NCBI GenBank assembly: GCA_002427045.1
Contig: DIPO01000055.1
Span: 76,850-91,347, forward strand
Source of the DNA: Firmicutes bacterium UBA5486
GTDB taxonomy: Bacteria > Bacillota > UBA4882 > UBA10575
Length of the DNA stretch: 14,498 nucleotides
Direction: 5' to 3'
This document shows positions 1 to 6,556 of this stretch, piece after piece (the stretch's first letter is position 1; each line of letters opens with the position of its first letter). A program made the position numbers and the translations under genes. Under the pieces are notes generated by a model. The model was not told the DNA's origin, did not search any database, and saw nothing but the letters and a program-made list of their open reading frames with translations.

Positions 1-269
1 CTAGGGATGACCATCATCAAAAGTTGTAAAATAATCGATGAGGTAATATACGGATTAACTCCCAAAGCAAATAATGACATATTACTTAGAGCTCCGCCAG
101 AAAACATATCTAAAAGATTGAAAATATTATTCTCTCCAAAATTATGAGGTTTCATTCCTGGAACCACAATATAAGAACCTAAACGATAAACTGCTAATAA
201 AAACAATGTCCACAAAAACTTTTTGCGGAGATCCGGTATTTTAAAAGCTGTTTTTAATGAATCCCACAT
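1..269 (-). CDS. secY: Protein translocase subunit SecY, N-terminal part (cut by window edge)
   Basis: SecY is the channel subunit of the SecYEG translocon in the cytoplasmic membrane, through which unfolded proteins are exported or inserted. Only the first 89 codons are inside the window. They begin MWDSLKTAFKIPDLRKKF, continue with a first membrane segment at about residues 19-36 (FLWTLFLLAVYRLGSYIV), and include the family motif LDMFSGGALSNMSLFALG followed by NPYITSSII, which starts the second membrane segment. The start ATG follows the rplO stop TAG with no base between, so translation is probably coupled to L15. secY downstream of rplO is the standard end of the spc operon. The gene is open to the left edge with no sign of damage. 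I am sure of the identity; the rest of the protein is not visible. Confidence 0.96.
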   Translation of the reverse strand, partial: MWDSLKTAFKIPDLRKKFLWTLFLLAVYRLGSYIVVPGMKPHNFGENNIFNLLDMFSGGALSNMSLFALGVNPYITSSIILQLLMMVIP

Positions 270-710
270 CTATATCACCTCGGCTTTTCCACCGGCAGCT
301 TCAATCTTTGCTATCGCAGACTTGGTAAAAGAATTGCCTTTAACAATAAGTTTCTTTTCTAATTCACCCCGGCCCAAAACCTTTACTCCATCATTAAGCT
401 TTTTAATTAAACCTTTTTCTATTAAAAGCTCTGGAGTAATCTCAGTTCCATCAGCAAAAGAATTGAGTTGGTCAATATTAACTTCTGTCCAAGTCTTACG
501 TGCAAAATTCTTAAAGCCTCTTTTCGGTAGACGGCGCTGTAAAGGAGTTTGCCCTCCTTCAAAACCAGGACCTTTCCCCCCACCGGAGCGTGCCTTTTGG
601 CCCTTATGCCCTTTACCGGAAGTTTTTCCTAAACCAGAACCAGTACCTCGTCCGACACGTTTCCGGGTAACCTTCGACCCTACTGCTGGTCTTAAATCTT
701 CAAGCCTCAT
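270..710 (-). CDS. rplO: 50S ribosomal protein L15
   Basis: L15 (uL15) is a large-subunit protein that joins late in assembly and threads a long basic N-terminal extension into 23S rRNA. The 146-residue product has the usual length. It starts MRLEDLRPAVGSKVTRKRVG and has the glycine- and lysine-rich N-terminal stretch (residues about 20-50, with GTGSGLGKTSGKGHKGQ), then GFEGGQTPLQRRLPKRGF, which is diagnostic. The C-terminal globular part ends GGKAEVI. The ATG is preceded by AGGAGG with suitable spacing, and that site overlaps the stop codon of rpmD, so the two are likely coupled. The stop TAG abuts the secY ATG. Nothing in it departs from the family. Confidence 0.98.
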   Translation of the reverse strand: MRLEDLRPAVGSKVTRKRVGRGTGSGLGKTSGKGHKGQKARSGGGKGPGFEGGQTPLQRRLPKRGFKNFARKTWTEVNIDQLNSFADGTEITPELLIEKGLIKKLNDGVKVLGRGELEKKLIVKGNSFTKSAIAKIEAAGGKAEVI

Positions 711-721
711 AATGGCACCTC

Positions 722-925
722 CTATTCTTCAGTAACTTCCACAAGATGTTCAACTTTTTTTATCATACCTCTAATTACCTGGTTATCAGGTTGGACTACA
801 GATTGGTTTAAACGACGAAGGCCCAAAGCAGCAATAGTAGCTTTCTGGTCTTCAGTCCGGCCAATCGCACTCCGTTTCCAGATAATTTTAAGGTTTTTTT
901 TCGCAGTCTGTTTCTTTGGCATCAT
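722..925 (-). CDS. rpmD: 50S ribosomal protein L30
   Basis: L30 (uL30) is a small large-subunit protein. The product is 66 or 67 residues, against about 59-60 in Bacillus. The family core is clear: LKIIWKRSAIGRTEDQK, then LGLRRLNQSVVQPDNQ, then RGMIKKVEHLVEV. The extra length is at the N-terminus (MMPKKQTAKKN), a short basic extension. Two ATG codons are adjacent, at 925 and 922. A GGGGTGG ribosome binding site immediately after the rpsE stop is 5 nt from the first and 8 nt from the second, so either could be used; the coordinates use the outer one. The spacer to rpsE is 10 nt. L30 is absent from some bacterial lineages, so its presence is mildly informative. Confidence 0.96.
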   Translation of the reverse strand: MMPKKQTAKKNLKIIWKRSAIGRTEDQKATIAALGLRRLNQSVVQPDNQVIRGMIKKVEHLVEVTEE

Positions 926-935
926 TCACCACCCC

Positions 936-1436
936 TTATCCCTGAACTTGTTCTACAGGTATTCCACGTAAACGAGCCACTTCTTCCACACGCTTTAGTG
1001 ATTTCAGCCCCTCAACCGTGGCATTAACAACATTTAAAGGGTTAGAAGAGCCAATAGATTTCGTAAGGATATCACGGACTCCGGCCAATTCTAAAACAGC
1101 ACGAACAGGGCCTCCGGCAATAACTCCTGTACCAGGCCCAGCAGGTTTTAACATTACCCGGCCAGCTCCAAATCGCCCCACAATTGGATGAGGAATTGTC
1201 GTATCTACCATTGGAACTTCAAACAAATTCTTTTTGGCATCCTCAACACCTTTACGGATTGCTTCCGGAACTTCTCCCGCTTTACCAAGGCCTACTCCTA
1301 CATGTCCCTGGCTATCTCCAACTACAACTAAAGCACTGAAATTAAAACGGCGACCACCTTTAACTACCTTGGCCACACGATTAATAAAAACAACTCGCTC
1401 CGTAAGTTCCATTTCGTTAGGATTAATCCGCTTCAT
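936..1436 (-). CDS. rpsE: 30S ribosomal protein S5
   Basis: S5 (uS5) sits on the back of the small subunit, lines the mRNA entry side and contributes to decoding fidelity. The product is 166 residues, the usual length. The N-terminal double-stranded-RNA-binding-like domain contains KVVKGGRRFNFSALVVVGD (residues about 23-41), followed by GHVGVGLGKAGEVPEAIRKG. The C-terminal domain has GTGVIAGGPVRAVLELAGV and DILTKSIGSSNPLNVV. The loop at residues about 20-29, where spectinomycin-resistance changes occur in other species, looks wild type. The start ATG has a strong AAGGAGGG site about 6 nt upstream and lies 16 nt from the rplR stop. Confidence 0.98.
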   Translation of the reverse strand: MKRINPNEMELTERVVFINRVAKVVKGGRRFNFSALVVVGDSQGHVGVGLGKAGEVPEAIRKGVEDAKKNLFEVPMVDTTIPHPIVGRFGAGRVMLKPAGPGTGVIAGGPVRAVLELAGVRDILTKSIGSSNPLNVVNATVEGLKSLKRVEEVARLRGIPVEQVQG

Positions 1437-1452
1437 CGTATCCCTCCTTTAC

Positions 1453-1827
1453 TTAAAACTCTAACCCATTCTCACGAGCTGCATCTGCCAAGGCTGCCAC
1501 TCTACCATGATAAATATGGCCTCCACGGTCAAATACCACTTGCTTAATACCTTTGGCCTGAGCTCTTTGAGCAATAACTTTACCAACGATTTTAGCGCTT
1601 TCAATATTCCCTCCGGATCCTTTAATCTCTTTTTTGACTTCGGGATCAAGAGTAGAAGCGGAAAGAATGGTTTTCCCTTGTACATCATCTATAATTTGTA
1701 CATAAATATGGTGAATACTTTTAAAAACCGATAACCTCGGACGTTCAGTTGTACCGGACAACTCTTTCCGCAGCCGGACATGACGTCTGATTCGAGCTTC
1801 TCTACGATTGGGCCTGTTAAACACCAA
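1453..1827 (-). CDS. rplR: 50S ribosomal protein L18
   Basis: L18 (uL18) binds 5S rRNA together with L5 and anchors it to the central protuberance. The 124-residue product has the basic N-terminus (NRREARIRRHVRLRK), then GTTERPRLSVFKS, the 5S-binding core with IYVQIIDD, and the C-terminal VVFDRGGHIYHGRVAALAD with AREN, all typical. There is no ATG at the start. TTG at 1827 and GTG at 1824 are consecutive, with AAAGGAG 6 and 9 nt upstream respectively, so translation begins at one of these and the protein is 124 or 123 residues. The spacer to rplF is 20 nt. The start codon is uncertain by one residue; the identity is not in doubt. Confidence 0.97.
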   Translation of the reverse strand: MVFNRPNRREARIRRHVRLRKELSGTTERPRLSVFKSIHHIYVQIIDDVQGKTILSASTLDPEVKKEIKGSGGNIESAKIVGKVIAQRAQAKGIKQVVFDRGGHIYHGRVAALADAARENGLEF

Positions 1828-1847
1828 ATCCCACTCCTTTCTGCGGA

Positions 1848-2393
1848 TTACTTTCCAACTTTACCAGCTTTACCAGCTTTTCTACGGATAACTTCATTTT
1901 CATATTTAATTCCTTTACCTTTATAAGGTTCAGGTTCACGCACACTTCGGATTGTGGCGGCAATCTGTCCAACTTGCTGTTTGTCAATTCCTTTAACCAC
2001 GATCTTATTAGGGGTAGGCACTTCAAACTCAATACCAGGAAGCTGCTCAAATTCTACTGGATGAGAATAGCCTACAGTGAGAACAAGTTTATTTCCTTGC
2101 TTAGCAGCTCTATATCCTACACCGCTTATATCTAAGGCTTTTGAAAAACCTTTGGTGACCCCTTCAATCATATTAGCAATTAGTGACCTGGTCAACCCAT
2201 GCAAAGATCGATAATATTTCTCATCATTTAATCTCTCGACTGTAAGCGTGGCATCTTCCCGTACTAGCTTCATGCCTTCCGCGATTTTCTGCACTAATTC
2301 TCCTTTTGGCCCTTTCACTCGGATGGTATTCCCATCAATCTTAATCTCCACCCCGGAAGGGACTTCAATAGGCTTTAGGCCTATTCTTGACAT
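1848..2393 (-). CDS. rplF: 50S ribosomal protein L6
   Basis: L6 (uL6) lies near the factor-binding site at the base of the L7/L12 stalk. I chose the ATG at 2393, which gives 181 residues starting MSRIGLKPIEVPSGV, the canonical family start, with GGGGGTG about 5 nt upstream. The frame is open six codons further but has no better site there. Two tandem L6 domains are visible. The second holds GYSHPVEFEQLPGIEFEV and the C-terminal motif SVREPEPYKGKGIKYENEV, followed by a short lysine-rich tail (RRKAGKAGKVGK). An unusually long spacer of 79 nt separates it from rpsH and contains only a small AT-rich hairpin. Confidence 0.98.
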   Translation of the reverse strand: MSRIGLKPIEVPSGVEIKIDGNTIRVKGPKGELVQKIAEGMKLVREDATLTVERLNDEKYYRSLHGLTRSLIANMIEGVTKGFSKALDISGVGYRAAKQGNKLVLTVGYSHPVEFEQLPGIEFEVPTPNKIVVKGIDKQQVGQIAATIRSVREPEPYKGKGIKYENEVIRRKAGKAGKVGK

Positions 2394-2472
2394 CTTTACA
2401 CCCCCATTCACAACACCTAGTATATTATCTCTGATAATGCCCTGTTCTCAGCTCTACATTAACACTGATTAT

Positions 2473-2868
2473 TTACCAAATATAGCAGAGAACTTCTCCA
2501 CCAATACCCATTTGGCGAGCAGATTTGTCAGTCATAATTCCTTTTGACGTTGAAATAACAGCAATACCTAAACCCCCAAGGACTCTGGGAATCTGATCCT
2601 TTTCAGCATAAACCCGCAGGCCTGGTTTGCTAATTCTTTTAAGTCCAGTGATAATCCGTTCCTTGCCATTATATTTTAATTGAAGACGGATCCGCCCTTG
2701 CTTTTTATCTTCAAAAACCTCATAATCCTGGATATATCCTTCTTCTTTCAAGAGTTTGGCTAACTCTTTCTTCATATTTGAAGCCGGGACCTCTACGGTC
2801 TTCGCCCGAACTATATTGGCATTGCGAATCCTAGTTAAGAAATCCGCAATTGGATCAGTCACAACCAT
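2473..2868 (-). CDS. rpsH: 30S ribosomal protein S8
   Basis: S8 (uS8) is a primary 16S rRNA-binding protein of the central domain. In E. coli it also represses spc-operon translation. I chose the ATG at 2868, giving 131 residues that begin MVVTDPIADFLTRIRNAN, matching family length (132 in Bacillus). AAGGAGG lies about 8 nt upstream. The upstream in-frame GTG at 2889 lies ahead of that site and would overlap the rpsN stop, so it is rejected. The C-terminal RNA-binding motif is intact, with GLGIAVISTSKGIMTDKSAR and GGEVLCYIW at the end. The spacer to rpsN is 17 nt. Confidence 0.98.
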   Translation of the reverse strand: MVVTDPIADFLTRIRNANIVRAKTVEVPASNMKKELAKLLKEEGYIQDYEVFEDKKQGRIRLQLKYNGKERIITGLKRISKPGLRVYAEKDQIPRVLGGLGIAVISTSKGIMTDKSARQMGIGGEVLCYIW

Positions 2869-2885
2869 GTTGTCAACCTCCTTCC

Positions 2886-3071
2886 TCACCAGCTGGCTTT
2901 AACAACACCAGGTATTTCGCCCCGGTGGGCCAATTCTCGGAAACAAATACGACAAAGTTGAAATTTTCTCATATAAGCACGGGGACGACCACAAACTTTA
3001 CAACGGTTGTATGCCCGTACTGGGTACTTTGGTTTCCGATTTGCTCTAATCACCTGTGATTTTTTAGCCAC
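2886..3071 (-). CDS. rpsN: 30S ribosomal protein S14, zinc-binding (type Z)
   Basis: S14 (uS14) assembles late into the head of the small subunit. At 61 residues this is the short zinc-ribbon form. Cys24-x2-Cys27 and Cys40-x2-Cys43 form the expected metal site (NRCKVCGRPRAYMRKF, then QLCRICFRELA). The C-terminus GEIPGVVKASW is diagnostic. The start codon is GTG, with AAAGGAGG 7 nt upstream. Many Firmicutes also carry a zinc-free paralogue elsewhere that replaces this one under zinc limitation; none is in this window. It sits between rplE and rpsH, with 17 nt on each side. Confidence 0.98.
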   Translation of the reverse strand: MAKKSQVIRANRKPKYPVRAYNRCKVCGRPRAYMRKFQLCRICFRELAHRGEIPGVVKASW

Positions 3072-3088
3072 TTTTTAACCTCCTTTGA

Positions 3089-3631
3089 TTAGGATGCTCT
3101 GAAAGGCATTCCTAGGAGTTTTAATAACTCAAAAGCTTCTTCATCACTATTAGCAGTGGTAACAATTACCACATCCATCCCTCGAACCTTATCTACATTA
3201 TCATAATTGATCTCAGGAAAGATTAATTGTTCCCGGAGACCAAGGCTATAATTACCACGCCCATCAAAAGACTTGGGAGAAACACCTCGAAAATCGCGAA
3301 TTCGGGGTAAAGCAATATTCATCAGTTTATCAAGAAACTCATACATCCTTTCCCCGCGCAATGTAACCTTGCATCCTACAGGCATTCCTTCTCTCACCTT
3401 AAAAGCGGCAATGGATTTCTTGGCCTTGGTAATAACCGGTTTTTGACCGGAAATCGCAGTTAAATCCTTGACTGCTGCATCAATGAGTTTAGCATCCTGA
3501 GTTGCTTCCCCAACTCCCATATTAATTATTACCTTTTCCAACCTGGGTGTTTGCATCACATTTTTATACCCAAAACGGTCTTTTAAACCTAGGGTAACTT
3601 CATTATTATATTTTTCCCGTAAGCGAGACAT
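3089..3631 (-). CDS. rplE: 50S ribosomal protein L5
   Basis: L5 (uL5) binds 5S rRNA and contacts the P-site tRNA in the central protuberance. The ATG at 3631 gives 180 residues beginning MSRLREKYNNEV, like the family (179 in Bacillus). AGGAGG is 8 nt upstream. An in-frame GTG three codons earlier overlaps the ribosome binding site and is rejected. Diagnostic stretches include RLEKVIINMGVGEATQDAK, SGQKPVITKAKKSIA, GCKVTLRGERMYEFLDKL and the late part LPRIRDFRGVSPKSFDGRGN. The C-terminus DEEAFELLKLLGMPF is typical. The 71-nt spacer to rplX contains a 6-bp hairpin, listed separately. Confidence 0.98.
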   Translation of the reverse strand: MSRLREKYNNEVTLGLKDRFGYKNVMQTPRLEKVIINMGVGEATQDAKLIDAAVKDLTAISGQKPVITKAKKSIAAFKVREGMPVGCKVTLRGERMYEFLDKLMNIALPRIRDFRGVSPKSFDGRGNYSLGLREQLIFPEINYDNVDKVRGMDVVIVTTANSDEEAFELLKLLGMPFRAS

Positions 3632-3678
3632 AGTCCGCACCTCCTCTCGAAACTCAGAAAATAGATTTAAAATGATCT

Positions 3679-3700
3679 CAGATCTTAGTTTCCGGATCTG
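3679..3700 (-). other. Hairpin in the rplX-rplE spacer
   Basis: A perfect 6-bp inverted repeat (CAGATC and GATCTG) encloses a 10-nt loop, starting just after the rplX stop and lying about 47 nt before the rplE start. No U-run follows, so it is not a terminator. In E. coli the junction of these same genes holds the S8 repressor site, so an RNA element here would be plausible, but I see no sequence match that proves it. Confidence 0.4.
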
Positions 3701-3702
3701 TA

Positions 3703-4026
3703 TTAATCAAAGTTATGACCACATTTCTTACAAATCCTTGCCAAGGAACCATCAGGTAAGCGATCCCGCTTAATGCGAGCGGGTTGGCCACAACCGGTAC
3801 AGACTAACATTACCTTTGCATTGGGAAGGGGCATGGCTTTCTCAATAACTCCGCCTTGAGGATTATCCTTAGTAGGCCTGGCATGTTTCTTTACCAGGTT
3901 TACTCCTTCAACAATTACCGTCCCTTTGCTTCGATATACTCTCTGGATTTTCCCCCGTTTACCTTTATCTTTTCCAGAAAGAACCACGACTTCGTCTCCT
4001 TTGCGAAGAAAAGTCTTAAGGCCCAC
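3703..4026 (-). CDS. rplX: 50S ribosomal protein L24, zinc-ribbon form
   Basis: L24 (uL24) is an early assembly initiator for the large subunit and later lies near the peptide exit. The 107-residue product has the KOW motif near the start (KGDEVVVLSGKDKGKRGKI, residues 9-27), then VEGVNLVKKHARPT and GGVIEKAMPLPNAKVMLVC. The C-terminus carries four cysteines in two pairs, Cys76-x2-Cys79 and Cys99-x2-Cys102, a zinc-ribbon pattern that some bacterial L24 proteins have and others lack. The start codon is GTG, with GGGGAGG about 8 nt upstream. The spacer to rplN is 39 nt. Confidence 0.97.
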   Translation of the reverse strand: MGLKTFLRKGDEVVVLSGKDKGKRGKIQRVYRSKGTVIVEGVNLVKKHARPTKDNPQGGVIEKAMPLPNAKVMLVCTGCGQPARIKRDRLPDGSLARICKKCGHNFD

Positions 4027-4065
4027 GACTATACCTCCCCTCTTATCGAATTATATATATCATTT

Positions 4066-4461
4066 TTATAAAACTTCAGGAGCCAGTGAAACAATCTTCA
4101 TAAAATTCTTTTCCCTTAATTCCCTGGCTACAGGACCAAATATACGAGTTCCAGTTGGATTCATCTGATCATTAATAATCACTGCAGCATTATCATCAAA
4201 ACGAATATAAGAGCCATCCGGCCTTCTAGTTTCCTTCTTAGTTCTAACCACTACAGCTTTAACTAAATCGCCCTTCTTCACCCCAGCAATACCCGCACCT
4301 TTTCGGGCTGCGGAAGGGGGGAGTGCATCCTTAACAACCGCGACAATTAAATCTCCTAACCCAGCGTAACGTTTCCCAGAAGAGCCGAGCACACGAATGC
4401 ACATAAGCTGCTTTGCCCCGGAGTTATCCGCCACGTTAAGATAAGTCTCCACTTGTATCAC
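4066..4461 (-). CDS. rplN: 50S ribosomal protein L14 with a loop insertion
   Basis: L14 (uL14) binds 23S rRNA at the subunit interface and is the docking site of the silencing factor RsfS. The product is 131 residues, against 122 in Bacillus. Family motifs are clear: ADNSGAK near residue 12, RPDGSYIRFDDNAAVII, then TGTRIFGPVARELREKNFMK and the end IVSLAPEVL. The extra nine residues lie at about 49-60, between VVKDALP and GVKKGDLV, where other bacteria have a short turn. The reading frame is intact, so this is a true insertion and not a frameshift. The start is GTG (MIQVETYL), with AAGGGGG upstream. A 69-nt spacer separates it from rpsQ. Confidence 0.97.
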   Translation of the reverse strand: MIQVETYLNVADNSGAKQLMCIRVLGSSGKRYAGLGDLIVAVVKDALPPSAARKGAGIAGVKKGDLVKAVVVRTKKETRRPDGSYIRFDDNAAVIINDQMNPTGTRIFGPVARELREKNFMKIVSLAPEVL

Positions 4462-4530
4462 AACTGTATCCCCCTTTCTATCACAATATCAGAGAGGTTA
4501 TAGTACGTTTTCTAAAATAAACATCATTGA

Positions 4531-4788
4531 TTATTCAGCTTTTTCAATTACAGAAACAACCCGCCAACGTTTATCTTTACTTATTGGCCTGGTTTCCATG
4601 ATTCTAACTTTATCGCCCACACGGCATTCATTATTCATGTCGTGGGCTTTAAACTTTGCAGTACGTTTAATCGTCCTTTTATACAGAGGGTGCTTTTCCA
4701 ATCTCTCAACCGCAACAACTACAGTCTTATCCATCTTGTCACTTATGACCCGGCCGACTCTAGTTTTTCTGCTAAAACGCTCAGACAT
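4531..4788 (-). CDS. rpsQ: 30S ribosomal protein S17
   Basis: S17 (uS17) is a primary 16S rRNA-binding protein with an OB-fold. The ATG at 4788 gives 85 residues beginning MSERFSRKTRVGRVISDKMD, matching the family start (MSERN in Bacillus, 87 residues). AGGAGG lies 12 nt upstream, rather long. The in-frame TTG four codons earlier touches that site directly and cannot use it, so the inner ATG is preferred. Core motifs: DKTVVVAVERLEKHPLY, KFKAHDMNNECRVGD and the C-terminal RIMETRPISKDKRWRVV. The spacer to rpmC is 25 nt. This is the last gene of the S10-type segment. Confidence 0.97.
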   Translation of the reverse strand: MSERFSRKTRVGRVISDKMDKTVVVAVERLEKHPLYKRTIKRTAKFKAHDMNNECRVGDKVRIMETRPISKDKRWRVVSVIEKAE

Positions 4789-4813
4789 TTCTTTTTTCAA
4801 CCTCCTTTTTCAG

Positions 4814-5014
4814 TTATGCCCTAATCTTTAATTCGCGCTCGCAAATAATTGTTTTGACTCTGGCAATATCCTTACGGACAGCCCTAACCCGCGCCGGATT
4901 ATCTAATTGTCCGGTGGCCAACTGAAAACGTAGATTGAAAAGTTCGGTCTTGAGGTCTGCGAGTTTTTCCTGTAATTCTTCGCCAGTTAATTCTCTAATC
5001 TCATCAGCTTTCAT
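4814..5014 (-). CDS. rpmC: 50S ribosomal protein L29
   Basis: L29 (uL29) lies beside the peptide exit tunnel and forms part of the docking surface for trigger factor and SRP. The 66-residue helical product has the family pattern: ADEIRELTGEELQEKL, then LFNLRFQLATGQLDNPARVR, then KDIARVKTIICERE. Its ATG overlaps the rplP stop in an ATGA arrangement, so translation is coupled to L16. Length and sequence are ordinary. Confidence 0.98.
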   Translation of the reverse strand: MKADEIRELTGEELQEKLADLKTELFNLRFQLATGQLDNPARVRAVRKDIARVKTIICERELKIRA

Positions 5015-5439
5015 TCTGACTCACCACCCGCTTCCTCACGTTTTAAAAACTTTGTTTTAACTGGTAATTTACTCCCTGCTAAACGAAGTGCTTCCTTTGC
5101 TGTTTCTTCTTCTACACCAGTAATCTCAAACATTATTCTTCCAGGCCTCACCTTAGCAACCCAACGCTCGGGAGCACCTTTACCACTACCCATACGGGTT
5201 TCAGCCGGTTTAGCAGTAAACGGTTGGTCCGGAAATATTTTAATCCAAACCTTACCGCCCCTTTTCATATATCTGGTCAATGCAATACGGGCAGCTTCAA
5301 TCTGCACATTAGTAATCATACCTGGCTCCACTGCTTGCAGCCCATAATCGCCAAGGGTTAGCTGGGAACCACGGTATGCCATTCCCTTTGTCCGCCCACG
5401 CATAACTTTTCGATGCTTAACTCTCTTCGGAACCAGCAT
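5011..5439 (-). CDS. rplP: 50S ribosomal protein L16
   Basis: L16 (uL16) is a late-assembly protein next to the peptidyl transferase centre that helps position A-site tRNA. The 142-residue product begins MLVPKRVKHRKVMRGRTKGM and contains RGSQLTLGDYGLQAVEPG, then KIFPDQPFTAKPAETRMGSG and KGAPERWVAKVRPGRIMFEI, all diagnostic. The ATG lies only 2 nt after the rpsC stop, and its ribosome binding site (GGGGGGAG) is inside the end of rpsC. Its own stop overlaps the rpmC start by 4 nt. The C-terminal tail (KREEAGGESE) is slightly acidic and a little variable, as usual. Confidence 0.98.
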   Translation of the reverse strand: MLVPKRVKHRKVMRGRTKGMAYRGSQLTLGDYGLQAVEPGMITNVQIEAARIALTRYMKRGGKVWIKIFPDQPFTAKPAETRMGSGKGAPERWVAKVRPGRIMFEITGVEEETAKEALRLAGSKLPVKTKFLKREEAGGESE

Positions 5440-5441
5440 GC

Positions 5442-6101
5442 TTACTCTCCCCCCTCGCCCTTAACTTCCTTTTTCTCGGGTAAAATTTCACCTTTATTAA
5501 TCCAGACTTTAACACCGATCTTCCCATAAGTGGTATTAGCTTCGGCAAATCCATAATCAATATCCGCACGCAAGGTATGCAGAGGCACTTTACCTTCGCT
5601 ATACCCTTCCGTCCGGGCAATCTCTGCTCCCATCAATCTACCACTGCAGATCACCTTAACTCCTAGAGCTCCCATTCTCATACTCCGGGAAATCGCCTGT
5701 TTCATCGCACGACGGTAAGAAATCCGGCGTTCCAATTGGAAGGCGATATTCTCGGCTACTAATTGGGCATTGAGATCCGGTACTTTAACCTCAGCAACAT
5801 TAAGAGAAATCTGTTTTTCAGTCATACTCTCTAAGTTTTTCCGAAGTTTTTCCACTTCTGTTCCTCCACGACCGATAACCATACCAGGCCTGGCCGTGTG
5901 AATCGTAACTTTTACCCGGTTAGCAGCCCTTTCGATCTCAATCCGGGCCACCCCTGAATTATAAAGTTGTTTTTTAATAAACCGACGAATCTCCAAATCT
6001 TCGTGTAGGAGGGTAGCATAGTCCTTTTCCGCAAACCAACGACTTTCCCAGTCCCGAATAACACCAACCCGGAATCCAATCGGATTAATTTTCTGCCCCA
6101 T
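5442..6101 (-). CDS. rpsC: 30S ribosomal protein S3
   Basis: S3 (uS3) forms part of the mRNA entry channel with S4 and S5 and takes part in mRNA unwinding. The ATG at 6101 gives 219 residues beginning MGQKINPIGFRVGVIRDW, the invariant family start, with AAGGAGGG about 9 nt upstream. The 27-codon upstream extension lies within rplV and is rejected. The KH domain shows VIGRGGTEVEKLRK, with the GxxG loop at residues 77-80. The C-terminal domain has RISYRRAMKQAISRSMRMGA and GVKVICSGRLMGAEIARTE, then VPLHTLRADIDYGFAEA. The gap to the rplV stop is 4 nt. Confidence 0.98.
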   Translation of the reverse strand: MGQKINPIGFRVGVIRDWESRWFAEKDYATLLHEDLEIRRFIKKQLYNSGVARIEIERAANRVKVTIHTARPGMVIGRGGTEVEKLRKNLESMTEKQISLNVAEVKVPDLNAQLVAENIAFQLERRISYRRAMKQAISRSMRMGALGVKVICSGRLMGAEIARTEGYSEGKVPLHTLRADIDYGFAEANTTYGKIGVKVWINKGEILPEKKEVKGEGGE

Positions 6102-6105
6102 TTTC

Positions 6106-6444
6106 TCATCCCTCCTTCTCGTTGATGATAATGGTAATATGGCTTGTTTTCTTCCGGATGGCGGCAGCACGACCTTGAGCACGGGGACGGATCCGCTTTA
6201 AGGTCGGACCCTCATCCACATAGGCTTGTGCTACCACTAATCCAGCCCTGTTCATTCCATGATTATTCTCTGCATTTGCTACGGCAGACTCTAAAACTTT
6301 TAACAAAACCTCTGCTGCAGCTCTTGGGGTAAATCGAAGAATTGTTATCGCTTCATCGACTTGTTTACCCCTAATTTCATCTGCCACCTGACGCACTTTG
6401 CGCGGGGCAATTCTAATATGACGTGCTACTGCTTTGGCTTCCAT
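6106..6444 (-). CDS. rplV: 50S ribosomal protein L22
   Basis: L22 (uL22) binds all domains of 23S rRNA and sends a beta-hairpin into the exit tunnel, where macrolide-resistance changes occur in other species. The ATG at 6444 gives 112 residues starting MEAKAVARHIRIAPRKVR, close to Bacillus (113). GGGGAGG is about 9 nt upstream. The frame is open for 19 more codons, but these lack a ribosome binding site and family similarity. The hairpin region GPTLKRIRPRAQGRAAAIRK is intact and of normal length, followed by KKTSHITIIINEKEG. The spacer to rpsS is unusually long, at 112 nt. Confidence 0.97.
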   Translation of the reverse strand: MEAKAVARHIRIAPRKVRQVADEIRGKQVDEAITILRFTPRAAAEVLLKVLESAVANAENNHGMNRAGLVVAQAYVDEGPTLKRIRPRAQGRAAAIRKKTSHITIIINEKEG

Positions 6445-6556
6445 ATTGACTCGCCTCCCCTCATTGTTAGGACGAATCCTCAAATTCATCTTTCTTACCA
6501 TTTTAAATTTAATTTAATCATCCAAAAGCGGTATGGGAGTTAGTATATTTACTTTA

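Noticed and set aside
223..735. 170-codon open frame on the plus strand
   Set aside because: It is the antisense of rplO, whose protein is unmistakable. The plus-strand translation is proline/serine-rich with no family likeness, and it is an artefact of the codon use of rplO.
2424..2438. Hairpin ATTATC-TCT-GATAAT in the rplF-rpsH gap
   Set aside because: The stem is only six pairs, nearly all A-T, with a 3-nt loop. It is likely chance in an AT-rich spacer; there is no U-run or binding motif.
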